Positions 61,182 to 64,000 of a DNA stretch of 64,000 nt are shown in pieces; the stretch's first letter is position 1, and the number at the start of each line of letters is the position of its first letter. The notes below the pieces were generated by a model. It was not told where the DNA came from. It searched no databases and worked only from the letters and a program-made list of their open reading frames with translations. This DNA comes from Grammothele lineata (taxonomy: Eukaryota > Basidiomycota > Agaricomycetes > Polyporales > Polyporaceae): positions 558,001-622,000 of the forward strand of contig NDFF03000001.1 of the NCBI GenBank assembly GCA_002150815.3. Direction: 5' to 3'. The position numbers and the translations under genes are program-made.

Positions 61182-61316
61182 TAGGGGCTACTGCGTACCA
61201 AAGAGCCCAGCCAAGTCCTGCCGCAAGGTGGGCGCCTGCAAGGGTCCGAAAGGATAGGCGATGGTAAGACGGGGTGATTTGGGGCAATAACAATCCGATA
61301 AGGACACCCCGCGCCC

Positions 61317-61340
61317 CCGAGCAGGCTTCGGCTGCCTCGG
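61317..61340. repeat. Inverted repeat (hairpin)
   Basis: CCGA and GCAG (61317-61324) pair with CTGC and TCGG (61332-61340, one bulged C) around a GCTTCGG loop. It lies 130 bp after the duplicated element. Confidence 0.5.
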
Positions 61341-61427
61341 TGGGTCGTTAGTAGCGAAGCATTACTCCCGGGTGGTCACGCCCCGGTCACTCGCTGCAAG
61401 ACAAGGACTCGTGCAGGCTGGGGATCC

Positions 61428-61459
61428 GTGCCGCCAGGTTGGGAATCTGGCAATGGCAT
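61428..61459. repeat. Inverted repeat (hairpin)
   Basis: GTGCCGCCAG (61428-61437) pairs with CTGGC (61447-61451) and GGCAT (61455-61459) as two stacked 5-bp stems with an internal bulge and a GTTGGGAAT loop. Confidence 0.5.
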
Positions 61460-61727
61460 CAGCGAACCGCCTGCACGGTGTCGTGCACCAACTGGTGTTG
61501 GTACTAAGAAGTACTACTTTGTGCTCTATAGATGTGCCCTCAGCTATCGCTAGTCAGTAGGACTATGAGCAGGATAGTCAGAGCCCAAAGGAACATACAC
61601 GATATACTCTTGGCAAAATAAACATACCGAGATCACCGTTACGTACCACCATGAGCTAATGCACTCCAACGGCAAGACGGAGCACGTTGCCAACCTTCAT
61701 TCATACATACTACATCTACTACCTGCG

Positions 61728-62275
61728 ATGTGGAACGCACTCACCTACGCTGAAGACCTGCACTCTACACGTCTTCCACAGTGCCCCGTACTTCTACGCC
61801 CAAACTCCCATCATGTCTGGTACGACACAAAGACATTCGAGGAAGACTCTCATACCTTCTGGCCACGATTCGACCACGTTCCTGCAATCAACGATCACTG
61901 CCTGCTCGTTCTCCAGACAGGCCAGTGGTTCTACGCCAAGGTTATCGCTATTACCGCATGGCAGAAGAACTTCATCATTCTCCTCGTCGAACACGTTGAC
62001 CGGCGCAACCTTGTCGTCAGCCTCGCGGTTCCCTACAAGTATTATGAGCCGATGCGTACCTGGCGAGAATGGCTCATGAGCTGGATTCGCCCAGTTCAAC
62101 CCGATCTGGACTACCACGTTCCAGGCAAGCATATCAGTGATTGTTACTTCACTGCCACTTACGCACAACAGGGACCTACAAATGGCCTGATAAGCGCATG
62201 TGGGACTGGTTTGGAGCATGGGCCCCTGACACCGAGATGTTGAAGCCGTTACCACCAGCGGCGAGACGGTATTGA
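61728..62275 (+). CDS. Unknown small protein A (tandem paralogue of protein B)
   Basis: I know no family for this gene. The chosen ATG at 61728 gives MWNALTYAEDLHSTRLPQCP, then HCLLVLQTGQWFYAKVIAIT, IILLVEHVDRR, LVVSLAVPYKYYEPM and WREWLMSWIRPVQPDLDYHV. A GC-AG intron (62125-62171, donor GCAAGC, phase 1) joins P-G to TYKWPDKRMWDWFGAWAPDT with a tail ending PPAARRY-stop (62275). Length is 166 residues; an upstream in-frame Met at 61659 would add 23. The core has alternating hydrophobic strands, like a small beta-barrel, then a Trp-rich helix. It resembles protein B (62500-63067) in motif order, length and intron position. Confidence 0.68.
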
Positions 62276-62352
62276 TGACGAACATAGCAGTAGTACGTAA
62301 AATATGTACCAATAGTACCGCTATACAGGTCACGACATATGCAGCCTATGTA

Positions 62353-62396
62353 TCAGGACTCCCCGACGTTCCCTGAAGTTTCTCAGGACTCCCCGA
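62353..62396. repeat. Short tandem direct repeat
   Basis: TCAGGACTCCCCGA occurs at 62353-62366 and again at 62383-62396 (30-bp period). A partial copy (CTCCCCGATG) follows directly. It lies between the two small paralogous genes. Confidence 0.6.
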
Positions 62397-62499
62397 TGCT
62401 CCCCGATGATTAATCAGCAAGATTTGCATAAGCGAAGCCAACAGAAAGGCACAAGCTACGCACGCGCGCTTAAGGACACGCCCTACCTCCCCGACCATC

Positions 62500-63067
62500 A
62501 TGACGCTCCCCATTCCCTCCCTCACACTCAATGGAGAGGCGCTGGAGCTCCCTACCCTTCTGAACGCCCCGCATACACCCACAAACAAAGACGCACCTAT
62601 CACTTGCCCTATCCACCAACGAGATCGCACGTACCATGTTTATGTCGGTCACAACAAACGCACGGCACCCATGGTTGTCACCGGCATGACTGCCGACGGG
62701 CTGCGCGATGGGCGCCTCTGCACCTTCATCCGGAACGACGGCAGACCCTTTACTGGACGCGTCACGCGCTTAATTGAGCACCAGCGCACACGCCTTCTTC
62801 TTCAAGTCACGCACGTCAACTCCCTCGCCCGCTTCAGCCTCGTCGTCCCCTACGAACTCTACTATTCCCCTACGAAAGCACGCTTCCTTAGGTGGATTGC
62901 ATGGTGGATCTGGTCTGATTCGGAAGGGCAAGTCAAAGGCAAGTAACGCTTACATAAACCCATGTGCGACAACGAGTGACCTACGTTTAGACACCTCACT
63001 TAACGCAGTCGATTTCTGGGAGATCTGTGACGATGTACAGATGGAATATAAAGTAGGCGAGGTCTAA
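62500..63067 (+). CDS. Unknown small protein B (tandem paralogue of protein A)
   Basis: I know no family for this gene. The ATG at 62500 starts MTLPIPSLTLNGEALELPTL, then RTYHVYVGHNKRTAPMVVTG, GRLCTFIRNDGRPFTGRVTR, LLLQVTHVNSLARFSLVVPY, ELYYSPTKARFLRWIAWWIW and SDSEGQVK. A GC-AG intron (62939-62990, donor GCAAGT, phase 1) leads to DTSLNAVDFWEICDDVQMEY and a stop at 63065-63067, for 171 residues. Reading a GT donor two bases on would stop almost at once. The core shares with protein A the LL--x-HV spacing, S-L-x-VPY-x-x-YY-x-P, a closing W-rich helix and the intron position. Confidence 0.7.
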
Positions 63068-63302
63068 GGCTGATGCGCTCTATATGTCCACTTGTTCCCG
63101 CATGTACTTGTACCTCCGCTTTGGCATCGTATGCGAACGTTTACCTACCTTTGTACCATACACTGCATATATGTTCCTTCATTATGCATACCATCATTCT
63201 GGACTTATCAAGACACTTACACACAATCCTAGAATCTTCTACATAGCCCTAGTACTTACTCTCACAGCCTTGAGGGATATATGAAGGATACGGTCTCCGT
63301 AT

Positions 63303-63343
63303 GCGCAGGATAATACCTGTGTACGCAGGTCAAAACCTGTGCG
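63303..63343. repeat. Nested inverted repeats
   Basis: ACCTG (63315-63319) pairs with CAGGT (63326-63330). Around it, GCGCAGG (63303-63309) can pair with CCTGTGC (63336-63342). Confidence 0.45.
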
Positions 63344-63425
63344 TCATCTGTAACCATACCGATAGATTAAAAACCTATACACCTACATAGCCTTAGTTTC
63401 CATGGTATTCAGGGACAGTAGCTTA

Positions 63426-63465
63426 CCAATCACCTGTACAGCCTCATGTAGGAATAGTATATAAG
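63426..63465 (+). promoter_or_regulatory. CCAAT and TATA boxes
   Basis: CCAAT at 63426-63430 and TATATAAG at 63458-63465, about 28 bp apart, in plus orientation. This spacing is typical of a Pol II core promoter. No open frame follows within the window. Confidence 0.5.
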
Positions 63466-63559
63466 GCCCCTCAAAGGAGCCCCAACGAAAAAAAATAGAT
63501 ACCCAGTTTGTGAAACCTCCACAGTTGAACCTTGCGATCTAGCTCGAACTTGAAAATAC

Positions 63560-63680
63560 TTTGCAGACTAAGTGGTTCACCTGTCGAGCCACTTGCAAAG
63601 CAAAGTAGGTACATTGTAAGTAAAGACTCATTTACCGAGTCACCTAGCGCAGGCACTAGTCAACGGACTAGCCCAGCCTG
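63560..63680. other. Cluster of three hairpins
   Basis: Hairpin 1 (63560-63599): TTTGCA with TGCAAA outside, GTGGTTC with GAGCCAC inside. Hairpin 2 (63625-63641): GACTC with GAGTC. Hairpin 3 (63650-63680): CAGGC with GCCTG outside, CTAGTC with GACTAG inside around AACG. They follow the TATA box by about 100 bp, so a transcript from it would be strongly folded. Confidence 0.55.
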
Positions 63681-64000
63681 TAAAAGAGTGGTTTTTGGTA
63701 GTTATATTGTTTGAAGAAGAACGAAACAGTAAAAAAAAGAAAGAAGTATTTTTCATCACGTGTCAATACCGAAACCTTGCTAGTACAAAACTGGCCTCTC
63801 CATCATACTAACCAATTATAGAACGTTAAGCCAACAAGCCCCAAGGAAAGGGGAAGACTTTGGGTTATATTGTGCAGCACAAGTTACCACTAAACTTGCA
63901 GAACGAACTCGGCAGAGCCTCTTTCGGGAAAAGTGAGAAAACCCATACGCTCTGCGGCAGCACTCAGGGACAGGTTTCCTTGATTTGTATCCACCCCCAA

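Larger units (their letters stand above)
60561..61658. other. Intergenic region with structured repeats
   Basis: About 1.1 kb between AIM18 and the first small paralogous gene. The left part is GC-rich leader and promoter space with shadow frames. From 61040 on there are the duplicated hairpin element and further inverted repeats listed separately. No protein gene is supported. Confidence 0.5.
63068..64000. other. AT-rich, hairpin-rich end region without open frames
   Basis: The last 930 bp hold no frame longer than about 65 codons on either strand. The stretch is AT-richer than the rest and has several inverted repeats and one core promoter-like pair, listed separately. It may be the start of an element or non-coding transcript that continues beyond the window. 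Confidence 0.45.

Noticed and set aside
61054..61293. Minus-strand 79-codon frame across the structured repeats
   Set aside because: The frame runs through two copies of a hairpin in different registers; the compensatory changes argue for structure rather than coding.

Overview
The window is nuclear DNA of a basidiomycete fungus, most likely an agaricomycete and perhaps a polypore. The evidence is gene density (about 27 protein genes in 64 kb), many introns of roughly 45-60 nt with GT-AG (occasionally GC-AG) borders, moderately GC-rich coding sequence, and the mix of conserved eukaryotic genes. It lacks rRNA, tRNA, CRISPR arrays and recognisable transposon open frames. All gene models come from reading frames and splice signals by eye. 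Outer borders are usually firm, but some internal splice sites are provisional.

Left third (1-28 kb): the first exon of a PXMP4-like peroxisomal membrane protein; a chromodomain protein; MTC1; the 30-kDa complex I subunit and the splicing factor SPF27, which share a 134-bp promoter; a REX4-fold protein that appears to have lost its catalytic residues; biotin synthase; a small unknown gene; a BTG/Tob-domain protein; ribosomal protein S27; a peroxisomal acyl-CoA thioesterase ending in SKL; XPA/Rad14; an Rpd3-type histone deacetylase; a DinB-fold protein; and the succinyl-CoA ligase beta subunit.

Middle (28-51 kb): a long disordered, proline/serine-rich protein of unknown function; an unknown coiled-coil protein; the very large proteasome activator Blm10/PA200 with a C-terminal YYA; a HIT-domain protein; TRAX; an unknown membrane-segment protein; and a RING-finger protein.

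Right (51-61 kb): a secreted glycine-rich protein built from repeated phase-1 exons; the Ecdysoneless/SGT1 homologue; V-ATPase subunit F; Tim21; and an AIM18-like chalcone-isomerase-fold protein.

The last 3.4 kb is different and is the most interesting part. A 55-nt element occurs twice with compensatory changes in its terminal stem, and more hairpins lie downstream. Two tandem small genes follow. They are paralogues of each other, are unknown to me, and each has a GC-AG phase-1 intron at about the same place. The window ends in an AT-rich, hairpin-rich stretch behind a CCAAT/TATA pair with no open frame.

Most genes are ordinary housekeeping genes that do not form a pathway. Mitochondrial (complex I, Tim21, AIM18, succinyl-CoA ligase, biotin synthase), peroxisomal (PXMP4-like, thioesterase) and chromatin (chromodomain protein, Rpd3) functions recur, but I see no functional cluster.
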